Positions 53,811-63,462 are shown, numbered from the stretch's first letter. The stretch is DNA of 64,000 bases from UBA1858 sp045105615 (GCA_045105615.1 JBGCDS010000004.1:1-64000), one strand, 5' to 3'. Numbers and translations are program-made. Notes: generated by a model not told the origin, from the sequence alone.

Positions 53811-54410
53811 GTGATTAAGAAAATCTCTCTAATTAAGTTACCATTAATAAGCTTTGCACTTTGCACAGCTATATCTTGCACAGATAATCCGGCATCCGCT
53901 CTACAAGAGTTCAACCAAAGCGCCTCTATAAAAATAAAAGCCTTAGCCGATAATTTAAAAAAAGAACTTAGTGAGTCCATGCAGGCTAATGGACCCATTG
54001 CAGCTATTAAAATATGTAAAATTAAAGCACCAGAAATCACAAATCAGCTCAATAGCACAGACAATGTAACAATCAAACGTACAAGCTTGCGCTTACGTAA
54101 TCCCAATAATGTAGCAGATGAGTGGGAACAGAAAATTCTCAATTCTTTTGAAGAAAAACACTCATCAGGCATACTTATAAAAGACTTAATTCACAGCGAG
54201 AAAATTACCACTGGAGATGTAACGACTTATAGAATGATGCGCGCTATTCCCATGCAACCTGCTTGCTTAAGTTGTCACGGAGACAAACAAATCATGAGCA
54301 AAGACCTTATCGGTGCACTAAAAAAAGACTATCCTAATGATCTCGCCACTGGATTCTCTGTCGGGGAAATTCGTGGCGCATTCTCCGTCTCACAAACTAT
54401 TAGCAATTAA
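53811..54410 (+). CDS. DUF3365-type c-type haem lipoprotein
   Basis: A 199-aa exported protein, with a GTG start 6 nt after pdxA. The signal peptide ends at a lipobox-like AISC (Cys about residue 23). The helical sensor-like DUF3365 domain (DNLKKELSESMQANGPIAAIKIC) is followed by a haem-c motif CLSCHG (about 152). Such domains occur as stand-alone periplasmic redox or gas sensors and in sensor kinases. Its function here is unknown; it may carry electrons or sense redox state. It is upstream of the FMN-binding gene by 9 nt. Confidence 0.8.
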   Translation: MIKKISLIKLPLISFALCTAISCTDNPASALQEFNQSASIKIKALADNLKKELSESMQANGPIAAIKICKIKAPEITNQLNSTDNVTIKRTSLRLRNPNNVADEWEQKILNSFEEKHSSGILIKDLIHSEKITTGDVTTYRMMRAIPMQPACLSCHGDKQIMSKDLIGALKKDYPNDLATGFSVGEIRGAFSVSQTISN

Positions 54411-54419
54411 GGTACCAAA

Positions 54420-54797
54420 ATGAGCACATTACCCAAAGTATTTTTAGATGCATGGGATCAGCGCGAACCTCGCATGATACTCACTACCGTCAGTAATTCA
54501 GGTGAACCGAATGCAGTATGGGTATTATGCGTGGATAAACTCGACGACAATAGAATATTAATTGCCAATAATTTTTTCAGCAAAACACTAGAAAATATTC
54601 TTGCTGGTAGCCAAGGATCACTATTAATGATCGCTCCAGAAAGAGAAGCTTACCAAATAAAAGGGGTTCTTGATTATCATACAGATGGTCCTATATATAA
54701 TAATATGAAGGCTTGGCTAGACCCAAAATTCGCTGGCGTAGGCGCCGTTATCTTAAACATTAAATCCATTTATTATGGTGCAGAAAAAATCATCTAA
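54420..54797 (+). CDS. Pyridoxamine 5'-phosphate oxidase-like FMN-binding protein
   Basis: A 125-aa split-barrel flavoprotein. Seen are the opening PKVFLDAWDQREPRMILTTV, then ANNFFSKTLENIL, which places it in the PNPOx-like FMN-binding superfamily. It is too short and too divergent to be PdxH, so a PLP-making role beside pdxA is not supported. A flavin reductase or detoxification role is possible. It sits between the haem lipoprotein and an exported hypothetical protein on the same strand. Confidence 0.75.
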   Translation: MSTLPKVFLDAWDQREPRMILTTVSNSGEPNAVWVLCVDKLDDNRILIANNFFSKTLENILAGSQGSLLMIAPEREAYQIKGVLDYHTDGPIYNNMKAWLDPKFAGVGAVILNIKSIYYGAEKII

Positions 54798-54801
54798 CAT
54801 T

Positions 54802-55302
54802 ATGAAAATAATATTTACTTTATGTCTATTATGTTGCCTTTGCACTGCCACGATTGCTGACGACAACGCAGCCGTTACCAGATCGATCACCTTGATCTCT
54901 AGCAGCGATTTCACTCTAGCAAATGACGACACATCGACACTCACGATCAAACCATTAAAAGAGAAATTACGCTCGATAGAAAACCTCAAAAACACAGAAG
55001 CCGTTGGCATCACCTACTTAGGAATCTTAACACTCTCTGAAAGCGCAACACCTCTCAGTGTTTTAAGAGAAATATCCGTACAAATTTCAAACGGCTTGGA
55101 TATTGATTTAGCTTTAATTACTGATTCAACGACCTCCCAATCTTTACAACCGAATGAAATGCTATTGTTGTACCATCCACAATTAGTCATCACGCTGGCA
55201 TTAACGAAACTCGAAAATAGCGAGCAATACACATTAGTAGCCACTTACGCTATCCCCGTTGATAGCAGCAAGAACATCGAGATAGAGAACCAACCAGAAT
55301 AA
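54802..55302 (+). CDS. Exported hypothetical protein
   Basis: About 166 aa with a clear signal peptide (IIFTLCLLCCLCTATIADDN, three Cys in the hydrophobic core). The mature part has beta-rich segments (RSITLISSSDFTLANDD and TYLGILTLSESATPLSVL). No family recognised. The ATG at 54802 is preferred because it places the signal peptide at the terminus; an ATG at 54775 lies within the previous gene. It may be co-transcribed with the haem lipoprotein. Confidence 0.55.
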   Translation: MKIIFTLCLLCCLCTATIADDNAAVTRSITLISSSDFTLANDDTSTLTIKPLKEKLRSIENLKNTEAVGITYLGILTLSESATPLSVLREISVQISNGLDIDLALITDSTTSQSLQPNEMLLLYHPQLVITLALTKLENSEQYTLVATYAIPVDSSKNIEIENQPE

Positions 55303-55633
55303 TCTTTGCCGGAATCCTATTCGGCATGATTACCTACATAGGAGGTGCCACACTAGTTTAAATTTGTAAGATATTGATATCAGCAATAACAATAAAATAT
55401 CATGTCAACACACTTTGTCTAGCTCAAGCATCACCTAGTCAGTAGTAATTTATATATTAGAAAATTAAAATAGCAACTCTCACATACTGACTATCAATGT
55501 CTTATACAGAAAAGGCACCCCAGACAAATAGCACCTAGCTATTCTCATTGCTCATTCGTGTAAATTATTCTACGTTTTTATTAAAGCGTGTTACTGTAGA
55601 TATATATTTTATCTATAGACAAATATTATCCAT
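55303..55633. other. 331-bp AT-rich gap before rsmA
   Basis: No gene-length frame, no tRNA-like fold. A weak stem TGCCG / CGGCA at 55307-55326 with one bulge is not followed by T. AGGAGGTG near 55341 is followed by a stop after three codons. The rsmA promoter should lie here, but no convincing -35/-10 pair is visible. Confidence 0.4.
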
Positions 55634-56413
55634 ATGCACCGCGCACGCAAGCGGTTTGGTCAAAATTTTTTAATCGACCCAACCATCATACAATCTCTTG
55701 TATCTGCTATCTCCCCAAAAAATGCAGATAATATTTTAGAAATAGGTCCTGGACTAGGAGCACTCACCAAACCATTACTCACAAAAGTTGACTGCTTAGA
55801 AGTTGTTGAACTAGATCGCGATCTAATCGAGCAACTTGAGCAATTAAATTCAAATGAAAAAACTGTCATCGTTCATCAACATGATGCTTTGAAATTTAAT
55901 TTCGCTAGTCCAGATAAACCTCGACGTATTGTTGGCAACCTCCCGTACAATATTTCTACACCCTTAATATTCCACCTGCTTGATCAGCTGCCTTCCATTA
56001 TAGACATGCACTTTATGCTGCAAAAAGAGGTTGTCGATAGAATTTGCACACCTAGCGGCAGCAGAAATTTTGGTAGGTTATCCGCAATGGTGCAATCAAA
56101 ATGTATTACTCAACAACTAATAGAAGTGCCTGCAAAAAGTTTTTCTCCGGCACCTAAAGTGACATCTGCCTTTGTTCGCTTAACACCACATCATCAACCT
56201 TTTGTACCCACCGAATTAGAAGGTACCTTTAAAAACATTGTACAAAAATGTTTTTCGCAGCCTCGCAAAACACTTACAAATAATTTAAGAGACACTATCA
56301 GCAATGATGAAATTTCTGCGATTGGCATTGACCCGTCCATACGTCCTCAGCAACTCACACTTGACAATCTATTAGCTCTTAGCAAAATCAGCAAAAATCA
56401 ATCTTCTCTCTAG
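55634..56413 (+). CDS. rsmA: 16S rRNA dimethyladenosine transferase RsmA (KsgA)
   Basis: A 259-aa SAM methyltransferase that dimethylates A1518 and A1519 of 16S rRNA. Visible are the opening RKRFGQNFLIDP, the SAM motif LEIGPGLGALT (about residues 38-48), and the catalytic NLPYNIST (about 102-109). The length is standard. It heads rsmA-apaG-apaH. No ribosome site is visible before the ATG at CATATGCAC. Confidence 0.96.
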   Translation: MHRARKRFGQNFLIDPTIIQSLVSAISPKNADNILEIGPGLGALTKPLLTKVDCLEVVELDRDLIEQLEQLNSNEKTVIVHQHDALKFNFASPDKPRRIVGNLPYNISTPLIFHLLDQLPSIIDMHFMLQKEVVDRICTPSGSRNFGRLSAMVQSKCITQQLIEVPAKSFSPAPKVTSAFVRLTPHHQPFVPTELEGTFKNIVQKCFSQPRKTLTNNLRDTISNDEISAIGIDPSIRPQQLTLDNLLALSKISKNQSSL

Positions 56414-56470
56414 AATAGTTTTGCAACCAGCATCAAAGATATTTTTGTTTGCCTAAGGCATAATAGTCAC

Positions 56471-56854
56471 ATGGACGAATTAGCCTCATATAACATCAAA
56501 GTTAGTGTTGATACTACTTACCTGGAATCTCAGTCTGACACGACTGATGATCGATACGTGTTTGCATACACGGTCACTATTCAAAACGATGGTGAAGTTC
56601 CAGCCAAGCTACTCACGCGACACTGGATTATCACAGATTCGAATGGCAAAACACAGGAAGTGCGCGGTGATGGTGTTGTCGGCGAACAACCTCACTTAAA
56701 GCCAGGAGAAGGTTTTCAATATACTAGTGGTACCATGCTGGAAACACCTGTTGGCACCATGCATGGCAGCTATCTCATGCAAGCAGATGATGGCACTGAA
56801 TTTGATGCGGAAATAGAGTTGTTTACCTTATCAGCACCCCGCGTGCTACATTAG
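56471..56854 (+). CDS. apaG: ApaG (Co2+/Mg2+ efflux-associated) domain protein
   Basis: A 127-aa fibronectin-III-like domain protein with the ApaG hallmarks RYVFAYTVTIQNDGEVPAKL, TRHWIITDSNG and QVRGDGVVGEQPHLKPGE-type glycine-rich loops (the last at about residues 62-79). It is 57 nt after rsmA and 32 nt before apaH, the conserved order. Its exact function is unresolved; the family is linked to divalent cation stress. Confidence 0.93.
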   Translation: MDELASYNIKVSVDTTYLESQSDTTDDRYVFAYTVTIQNDGEVPAKLLTRHWIITDSNGKTQEVRGDGVVGEQPHLKPGEGFQYTSGTMLETPVGTMHGSYLMQADDGTEFDAEIELFTLSAPRVLH

Positions 56855-56886
56855 AGAACTAATTTACAACACAAGTTTCTCTACCT

Positions 56887-57723
56887 ATGGCTGTCTACGC
56901 AATTGGTGACATTCAAGGTTGTTTCAGCGAACTCGAACAACTATTAGATAAAATTAACTTTGATGCCAACGCAGACCAACTTTGGTTCGTTGGTGATCTA
57001 GTTAACCGTGGACCACAGTCTCTAGAAACTATTCAATTTATTCGTGCTTTAGGCAATTCTGCACAATGCGTATTGGGTAATCACGATATTCATTTAATCG
57101 CATGTCATGCTGGTGTACAAACCTGCAAATCCAAAAGCTCCCTTAACCAGATTTTGCAGCACCCGCACGCGGATGACATTATTAATTGGCTACGCTTTCA
57201 ACCACTATTGCATCATGATACAAAACTTAATTGGCTCATGGTTCATGCCGGATTAATTCCACAATGGGATTTAATCACTGCAAAAGCATGCGCAATTGAA
57301 GTTGAAGAACAACTAAGAAGTACAAACTATGTAGAATTTCTTGGTCAAGCTTATGGAAATACGCCCAACCAATGGGATCCAACATTATCCAGACAGGATC
57401 GTTGGCGAGTAATTTTAAATGCGTTTACGCGTCTACGTTTATGCGACCAGCAAGGCAAAATGGATTTTAATTATAAAGGTTTATTAGGCGAACAAGAAAA
57501 ACACCTACATGCATGGTTTGATATACCCAGAAAATCTGCAGACTTAAACATCATATTTGGACACTGGTCTGCATTAGGTTTAAAGAAAACTGACAATCTT
57601 TTAGGTTTAGACACTGGTTGTCTATGGGGAAGCCAATTAACTGCAGCTCGTATTGATGTCAGACCTGTTACGCTACAACAAATTGACTGTAGCGCAAAAA
57701 AGATTATTACTGGCAACGAGTAA
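56887..57723 (+). CDS. apaH: Bis(5'-nucleosyl)-tetraphosphatase, symmetrical
   Basis: Hydrolyses Ap4A to two ADP. The 278-aa metallophosphatase has IGDIQGCFSEL (residues about 6-16), GDLVNRGPQS, LGNHDIHL and MVHAGLIPQWD, all metal- or substrate-binding motifs. It ends 17 nt inside the convergent folA gene. A ribosome site is not visible. The order rsmA-apaG-apaH-folA is conserved in gammaproteobacteria. Confidence 0.95.
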   Translation: MAVYAIGDIQGCFSELEQLLDKINFDANADQLWFVGDLVNRGPQSLETIQFIRALGNSAQCVLGNHDIHLIACHAGVQTCKSKSSLNQILQHPHADDIINWLRFQPLLHHDTKLNWLMVHAGLIPQWDLITAKACAIEVEEQLRSTNYVEFLGQAYGNTPNQWDPTLSRQDRWRVILNAFTRLRLCDQQGKMDFNYKGLLGEQEKHLHAWFDIPRKSADLNIIFGHWSALGLKKTDNLLGLDTGCLWGSQLTAARIDVRPVTLQQIDCSAKKIITGNE

Positions 57724-58201
57724 AAAACTTAAATACCATATTGTGGGGATTTTTTTCATCTGACATATACTCATGCTCTCGCACCAAATCCCACTCTTTC
57801 ATATCAATCTCAGGAAAAAATCTATCTCCTTCAACCTGAATATCAACATAGGTAATGTAAAGTTCTTCGGCAAGGCTTAACGACTGCTGATATATATCCG
57901 CCCCACCGATAATAAAAAGCTTTTCATCATTACTAGCCAGCTGCAATCCAGACTCTAAACTAGTGACCACATCACAACCATCACAAACTAATTCAGAATC
58001 TCGTGTAACAATAATATTTTGTCGTCCGGGCAATGGCTTTATCTTCAATGATTGATAGGTTTTTCTTCCCATCAATACAGGCGACCCTAATGTCGTTCGC
58101 TTAAAATACTGTAAGTCTGCAGGGCAATACCAAGGAATACTGTTGCCCGCGCCAATAACATTATTTTGTGCCACAGCAACAATGACCGCAATCTTAGTCA
58201 T
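57707..58201 (-). CDS. folA: Dihydrofolate reductase
   Basis: A 164-aa enzyme reducing dihydrofolate to tetrahydrofolate. It shows VAVAQNNVIGAGNSIPW (about residues 7-23), the LMGRKTYQSL nucleotide segment and IIGGADIYQQSL. It is co-transcribed with thyA upstream (overlap ATGA-like at 58198-58201) and Lgt. The C-terminal 17 nt overlap apaH on the other strand. It supplies the tetrahydrofolate pool that the serine cycle and MtdA also use. Confidence 0.95.
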   Translation of the reverse strand: MTKIAVIVAVAQNNVIGAGNSIPWYCPADLQYFKRTTLGSPVLMGRKTYQSLKIKPLPGRQNIIVTRDSELVCDGCDVVTSLESGLQLASNDEKLFIIGGADIYQQSLSLAEELYITYVDIQVEGDRFFPEIDMKEWDLVREHEYMSDEKNPHNMVFKFFTRCQ

Positions 58202-58992
58202 ACTGCGACAGGTGCTGAGATATGTGGGTGCGATTGATAATTTTTCAATTCAAAATCCTCATACTTAAAATCAAAAATTGAATTCACTTTTCTCCTAACT
58301 TCTAATGCTGGCAGTTCATATGGCTCTCTTTGTAACTGCAAGTTGGCCTGTTCAACATGATTTTTATACACATGCACATCACCGAATGTATGAATAAACT
58401 CCCCAACTTCCAGATCCGTGACATGAGCAACCATAATCAGCAATAAAGCATAAGAGGCTATATTAAATGGCACACCCAAAAACACATCGGCACTACGTTG
58501 GTATAGCTGACAAGAAAGTTTTCCTTGAGCTACATAAAACTGAAACATGGTATGACAGGGTGGCAACACCATGTTATCTATCTCTCCTACATTCCATGCG
58601 CTAATAATATGCCGACGCGAATTGGGGTTATTTTTTATCTGCTCTATCAAATGACTGAGCTGATCTACTGAGCCTCCATTGGCTGTTGGCCATGCACGCC
58701 ACTGCGCACCATAAACCGGACCTAATTCACCCTGTTCATCTGCCCATTCATTCCAAATGCTTACACCAACTTCTTGCAATGACTTCACATTGGTTTCTCC
58801 TCGAAGGAACCAAAGCAATTCATGAATAATAGATTTGGTGTGGAGCTTCTTAGTCGTAAGCAAAGGAAATCCTTGGCTTAAATCAAAACGCATCTGGTAA
58901 CCAAAAGTAGAAATAGTGCCAGTACCCGTCCTATCCTGTTGTTCAACACCATTTTCCAACACATGTTTAAGTAGCGTTAAATACTGTTTCAT
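58198..58992 (-). CDS. thyA: Thymidylate synthase
   Basis: A 264-aa enzyme that methylates dUMP with methylene-H4F, releasing dihydrofolate. It has the catalytic Cys in LPPCHTMFQFYV (about residue 146), RSADVFLGVPFNIASYALL and the C-terminal PHISAPVAV-type end. It overlaps both lgt and folA by 4 nt, a tight operon of translationally coupled genes. It consumes the same methylene-H4F pool that MtdA oxidises. Confidence 0.96.
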   Translation of the reverse strand: MKQYLTLLKHVLENGVEQQDRTGTGTISTFGYQMRFDLSQGFPLLTTKKLHTKSIIHELLWFLRGETNVKSLQEVGVSIWNEWADEQGELGPVYGAQWRAWPTANGGSVDQLSHLIEQIKNNPNSRRHIISAWNVGEIDNMVLPPCHTMFQFYVAQGKLSCQLYQRSADVFLGVPFNIASYALLLIMVAHVTDLEVGEFIHTFGDVHVYKNHVEQANLQLQREPYELPALEVRRKVNSIFDFKYEDFELKNYQSHPHISAPVAV

Positions 58993-59783
58993 ACTTTTTT
59001 CTCAAATAAATTTTTATTCGCCATCCATAATAATAGAAATCCTGCGGCAATCATTGGCACACTGAGTAACTGCCCCATGGTTAACCAGTCAAACGCAATA
59101 AACCCAAGATGGTCATCAGGCTGACGTGCAAATTCAACAATAAAACGAAATGCACCATATAAAATTAGAAACCACCCAGATACAGAACCTGTAACCCGTG
59201 ACTTTGACGAATACACCCATAAAATAATAAACATGACTACGCCTTCCAACATCGCTTGATATAACTGAGATGGATGACGAACCAAATTATCAATCTGAGG
59301 AAAAACCATTCCCCACGCAACATCTGTAGGTCGCCCCCATAATTCACCATTAATGAAGTTACCAATCCTGCCAAAACCTAAGCCCAGAGGTACTAATGGT
59401 GCAATAAAATCACCTAAACGAAAAAATCCCCAAGCTCTTTTTCTCTGATATAACCATATAGCTGTAAGCACACCGATTAAGCCACCATGAAAACTCATAC
59501 CTCCTTCCCAGATCTTAAATAGATAAAGAGGGTTTGCTAGAAAGTGATCGAAGTTATAAAAAATAACCGAGCCAACTCGCCCACCAATAATAACGCCCAA
59601 CACAGCATAGAATAAAAAATCACTGACTTGATCTGGATGAATAAAACTTTCAGGTTTACGCGCACGCTTTGTTCCTAGATACCAAAACGCAGCAAAGCCA
59701 CATAGATACATCAACCCATACCACCGCACTGCGAGTGGGCCAAGTTGAAAAATAATAGGGTCAAATTGAGGATGAATTAACAT
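58989..59783 (-). CDS. lgt: Prolipoprotein diacylglyceryl transferase
   Basis: A 264-aa inner-membrane enzyme with seven membrane segments that attaches diacylglyceryl to lipoprotein cysteines. Motifs seen are RWYGLMYLCGF, the GGRVGSVIFYN loop, the essential HGGLIG (His about residue 99) and GRIGNFINGELWGR (about 140-153). It is the first gene of lgt-thyA-folA and is divergent from the YyaL-like gene. Several lipoproteins in this window (RlpA, glycine-zipper protein, PCuAC) depend on it. Confidence 0.95.
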   Translation of the reverse strand: MLIHPQFDPIIFQLGPLAVRWYGLMYLCGFAAFWYLGTKRARKPESFIHPDQVSDFLFYAVLGVIIGGRVGSVIFYNFDHFLANPLYLFKIWEGGMSFHGGLIGVLTAIWLYQRKRAWGFFRLGDFIAPLVPLGLGFGRIGNFINGELWGRPTDVAWGMVFPQIDNLVRHPSQLYQAMLEGVVMFIILWVYSSKSRVTGSVSGWFLILYGAFRFIVEFARQPDDHLGFIAFDWLTMGQLLSVPMIAAGFLLLWMANKNLFEKKV

Positions 59784-59892
59784 AACGCGAATATTAACAT
59801 GCTCGAATTAATATGTTTTAACCGTATACACCTTTGGCACTAGATACATTAATTTTCCAGCTAGTTATAGTAATAATTAAGTTATATAGAGC

Positions 59893-61974
59893 ATGTCCAT
59901 GTCTAAAAATCATCTAAGCAATGAAACTAGCCCCTACCTATTGCAGCATGCTGACAATCCAGTGGAGTGGTATCCCTGGGGCCCGGAAGCATTACAAAAA
60001 GCTCAGCAAGAAAACAAGCCCATCCTATTATCAATTGGTTATTCTGCATGTCATTGGTGTCATGTCATGGCACATGAATCATTCGAAGATGAACACAGCG
60101 CAGCATTAATGAATGAGCTTTTTATTAACATTAAGGTCGACCGTGAAGAACGCCCTGACATCGATAAGATTTACCAGACAGCTCAATTCCTACTCACCCA
60201 GCGCACAGGAGGCTGGCCGCTCACCATGTTCCTAACACCTGGTAATCATATCCCTTTTTTTGGCGGAACATATTTTCCTGATCAAGCTCGCCATGGATTA
60301 CCTGCATTTAAAGATTTATTACAACACATTGCTAAATCTTATCAAGACAAGCCCAAAGAAATTGCCAAACAAAATCAGTCACTACAAGACGTACTAAAAA
60401 ATATTTACCAATCGAATCATGCACCAGTGTCATTAGATAACAGTGCTTTAAAGGCAACAAAAGATCTGTTACTTGAGTCATTCGACGATCAACACGGTGG
60501 CTTTGGTAAAGCCCCAAAATTTCCTCATCCCTGCAACATTGAGTTTCTATTACGTTATTGGCACCTCAGTAAACAACTAGACAAGGAAGATTCCCAGGCA
60601 TTACACCCAGCAGTGTATACCCTAAACAGAATGGCCAGCGGTGGTTTATTTGATCATGTTAGTGGTGGATTTTGCCGTTATTCAGTAGATGATTACTGGA
60701 TGATCCCTCATTTTGAAAAAATGCTTTACGACAATGGTCCACTATTGCATTTGTATAGCCTAGCATTTCAAGCAACAGATAAAGGCTATTTTAAAACAGC
60801 AGCAACCGAAACAGCACAGTGGGTAATGCGAGATATGCAATCCCCTCAAGGCGGCTATTACTCTTCTTTAGACGCAGACTCAGAGGGTATGGAAGGAAAA
60901 TTTTATGCTTGGGAACAGCAGCAATTAGAAACATTACTAACTAAACAAGAATATGCACTCGTTAATCTTCGCTTTGGCATAGACCGCGGTCCAAATTTTG
61001 AAGATAAATACCATCTACATGAATACACTAGCATTGAAGAATGCGCTCAGGAATTGTCTTTAGATACCACTGAATGCATTAACTTATGGCAACAGACACG
61101 AGAAAAATTATACAACCATAGGGCCACTCGAGTTGCACCTGACACCGATAAAAAAATACTCACTAGTTGGAATGCATTAATGATCAAAGGCATGCTTACT
61201 GCTAGCCGAGTTTTCAGAAATAATGAATATTTCATTTCAGCGCAACGTGCTATACAGTTTATACATGCTGACATGTATCATAATGATCGCTTATTTGCTA
61301 CCTATAAAGATGGAAAGGCACATCTCAATGCATACTTAGATGATTATGCTTTTTTGCTTGACGCCATCATTGAATATTTACAAACATATTGGGACAGCCA
61401 TTACTTACAATTTGCAGTGGATCTGGCGGAAGTATTATTAGCCCAATTCGAAGACGCTGAACATGGTGGCTTTTACTTTACTGCTAATGACCATGAGTCA
61501 CTAATACAAAGACCTAAAGTCACATCAGATGAAGCCACACCATCTGGTAATGGCATTGCTGCTTCAACTTTGCTTAGATTAGGCTATTTGTTGGCTGAAC
61601 CTAGATATCTTGAGGCCGCAGAACGAACATTAGACTATGCAAGCCAACAAATTATTAGCACGCCTATTGCGCATGCCTCCTTGCTACGTTGCAGTGAAGA
61701 AATAAATAACCCGCCGACAATAGTTATTATTCGCGGCAGCAGTGATGAATTGAAATTATGGCAACAGACATGTCAACAGCAATTCAACCCAAGAAGAATG
61801 ACCTTTGCTATTCCCAGCAATGAAGAAAACTTACATCCAGCGTTAAAAAGTAAATTTTCTAATAGCGAAGAAACGCTAGCATATATATGCCAAGGGACAA
61901 GTTGCCAAGCGCCAGTCAATCACATTACTCAATTAACTAAAGCGCTTGGCAACAATTCAAACAATAAAAATTAA
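59893..61974 (+). CDS. Thioredoxin-domain/glycosidase-like protein (YyaL/DUF255)
   Basis: A 693-aa protein with an N-terminal thioredoxin-like DUF255 domain carrying the CHWC pair (SACHWCHVMAHESF, about residues 52-65) and FINIKVDREERPDID, followed by a long (alpha/alpha)6-barrel similar to glycoside hydrolases (QHGGFGKAPKFPHP, DSEGMEGKFYAW). The architecture is that of human spermatogenesis-associated SSP411. Function is unknown. It overlaps tpx by 4 nt convergently. Either ATG at 59893 or 59899 may be used. Confidence 0.85.
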   Translation: MSMSKNHLSNETSPYLLQHADNPVEWYPWGPEALQKAQQENKPILLSIGYSACHWCHVMAHESFEDEHSAALMNELFINIKVDREERPDIDKIYQTAQFLLTQRTGGWPLTMFLTPGNHIPFFGGTYFPDQARHGLPAFKDLLQHIAKSYQDKPKEIAKQNQSLQDVLKNIYQSNHAPVSLDNSALKATKDLLLESFDDQHGGFGKAPKFPHPCNIEFLLRYWHLSKQLDKEDSQALHPAVYTLNRMASGGLFDHVSGGFCRYSVDDYWMIPHFEKMLYDNGPLLHLYSLAFQATDKGYFKTAATETAQWVMRDMQSPQGGYYSSLDADSEGMEGKFYAWEQQQLETLLTKQEYALVNLRFGIDRGPNFEDKYHLHEYTSIEECAQELSLDTTECINLWQQTREKLYNHRATRVAPDTDKKILTSWNALMIKGMLTASRVFRNNEYFISAQRAIQFIHADMYHNDRLFATYKDGKAHLNAYLDDYAFLLDAIIEYLQTYWDSHYLQFAVDLAEVLLAQFEDAEHGGFYFTANDHESLIQRPKVTSDEATPSGNGIAASTLLRLGYLLAEPRYLEAAERTLDYASQQIISTPIAHASLLRCSEEINNPPTIVIIRGSSDELKLWQQTCQQQFNPRRMTFAIPSNEENLHPALKSKFSNSEETLAYICQGTSCQAPVNHITQLTKALGNNSNNKN

Positions 61975-62471
61975 CCTAATGCTTTTAATGCAGCATCGTA
62001 ATCAGGCTCATCAGAGATCTCACCAACAAGCTGGGTATAGACAACATCATTATCCGCATCTAATACAACAACCGCACGTGCAGTAATTCCAGCAAGAGGC
62101 CCATCTTGTATTAACACACCATAATCATCGGCAAAACTTTTACTTCTCATCATTGATAACGTCACAACATTTTCAATGTTCTCGCTAGTGCAAAATCTTG
62201 ACATAGCAAAGGGAAGATCTGCCGCAACAGTCAATATCACAACATCATTTCGATCCATTGCAAAATCACTGAATTTTTTAGCTGATGTTGCACATACTGG
62301 CGTATCTAGACTTGGGACAATATTAATTAACTTCTTCTTACCAACATATTCAGCCAGATCTACATTATTAAGATCTTTATCAACTAACTGAAAGTCAGGT
62401 GCTTTCGACCCTATCGCTGGCAAATCTCCATTAGTGTGAATTTCATTTCCTTGTAACGTAATTGTTGCCAT
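61971..62471 (-). CDS. tpx: Thiol peroxidase
   Basis: A 166-aa periplasmic-type or cytosolic peroxiredoxin reducing hydroperoxides. The peroxidatic Cys60 lies in PSLDTPVCATSAKKF and the resolving Cys94 in MSRFCTSEN. It has a strong GGGGGA ribosome site 5 nt before the ATG. It is separated by 35 nt from gcvH upstream. Oxidative defence fits a methylotroph, but the family is widespread. Confidence 0.95.
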   Translation of the reverse strand: MATITLQGNEIHTNGDLPAIGSKAPDFQLVDKDLNNVDLAEYVGKKKLINIVPSLDTPVCATSAKKFSDFAMDRNDVVILTVAADLPFAMSRFCTSENIENVVTLSMMRSKSFADDYGVLIQDGPLAGITARAVVVLDADNDVVYTQLVGEISDEPDYDAALKALG

Positions 62472-62506
62472 TTATTCCCCCAAATTAAATTAATAAAAAC
62501 TTGTAT

Positions 62507-62890
62507 TTATTCGCTGCTACTTAATATCTGACTATTATACTCATCCGACGTCATTTTACCTTGAATAACACGATTCTCGGCCATTTTAATTTTAATAATC
62601 CAACCTTTATCGTATGGAGATTCATTGATCAATTCGGGCTCATCTGCGAGCTGATTATTCACCTCAATAATTTCACCAACCACTGGACAAATAACATCCG
62701 ATGCTGACTTCACCGATTCTACGACCAGACACGCTTCACCAGCTTGCGTATTAGTGGCTAATTCAGGCAAATCTACAAAAACAATATCACCCAACTGTTG
62801 CTGGGCAAATGCAGTTATACCCAAAATAAACACCTGCTCATTTTCTGGCACTAACCACACATGACTCTTGGTATAAATTCTATCTGACAT
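62507..62890 (-). CDS. gcvH: Glycine cleavage system H protein
   Basis: A 127-aa lipoyl carrier protein that shuttles the aminomethyl group in glycine cleavage. The lipoylated Lys61 is in VESVKSASD, with the YTKSHVWLVPE start and QLGDIVFVDLPE present. No gcvT or gcvP is nearby. A stand-alone GcvH can serve glycine cleavage or lipoate relay; LipA and LipB in this window would lipoylate it. In the serine cycle, glycine and C1 units are central, which makes the link plausible but unproven. Confidence 0.94.
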   Translation of the reverse strand: MSDRIYTKSHVWLVPENEQVFILGITAFAQQQLGDIVFVDLPELATNTQAGEACLVVESVKSASDVICPVVGEIIEVNNQLADEPELINESPYDKGWIIKIKMAENRVIQGKMTSDEYNSQILSSSE

Positions 62891-62979
62891 ATTTGAACTC
62901 GTATTAAACTTAAGCTGTTTTATCCTCTAACTAGCCAGCAATGATATAATAATAACCACCTATAACCGAACTAAAAACT

Positions 62980-63423
62980 ATGCGTATTCTTGACCTTTTT
63001 AGCTTATGTATTGTATCTACTTTAACACTTGTAGCTTGCAGCCAATCAAGCGAAGATCTCATCGAAATTGATGCTGCTTGGATTCGCGAGGCACCACCTG
63101 GTGCCACGGCCATGGCAGGCTATATGCGCATTATCAATCACTCTGAAAAAAATACTATTCTACACAGTGCTAGCAGCCCAAGCTTCAGCTCAATTGAATT
63201 CCACCGCAGTGTTGAAACTGATGGCGTATATAGAATGGTGCCTCACATACACCTGCATATTGATGCTAATGCATCAATTGAATTAAAACCTGGTGACTAT
63301 CATTTAATGATGTTTAACCCAACCAACGCACTAAAACAAGGCGATAGTGTCGAGGTAGAATTAGTTTTCAGTCATGAGCAGATAGTTAGCACTACTATTC
63401 CGGTTAAAAAAGCACAGTACTAG
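62980..63423 (+). CDS. Periplasmic copper chaperone (PCuAC family)
   Basis: A 147-aa protein with a lipobox (LVAC, Cys about residue 20) and a cupredoxin-like PCuAC domain. The copper ligands are in EFHRSVETDGVYRM (His/Met) and HLMMF (His-x-Met), the family's H-X10-M-X21-HXM pattern. It delivers Cu(I) to cytochrome oxidase CuA. It is 40 nt before the tungstate-type permease and divergent from gcvH. No ribosome site is visible. A copper theme is shared with the TonB receptor. Confidence 0.87.
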   Translation: MRILDLFSLCIVSTLTLVACSQSSEDLIEIDAAWIREAPPGATAMAGYMRIINHSEKNTILHSASSPSFSSIEFHRSVETDGVYRMVPHIHLHIDANASIELKPGDYHLMMFNPTNALKQGDSVEVELVFSHEQIVSTTIPVKKAQY

Positions 63424-63462
63424 TTGGCTTATATTACCCAATTTAATCATTATTAAGCGCTC

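Noticed and set aside
55307..55326. Terminator after the exported protein at 54802
   Set aside because: Short bulged stem without a T-run.
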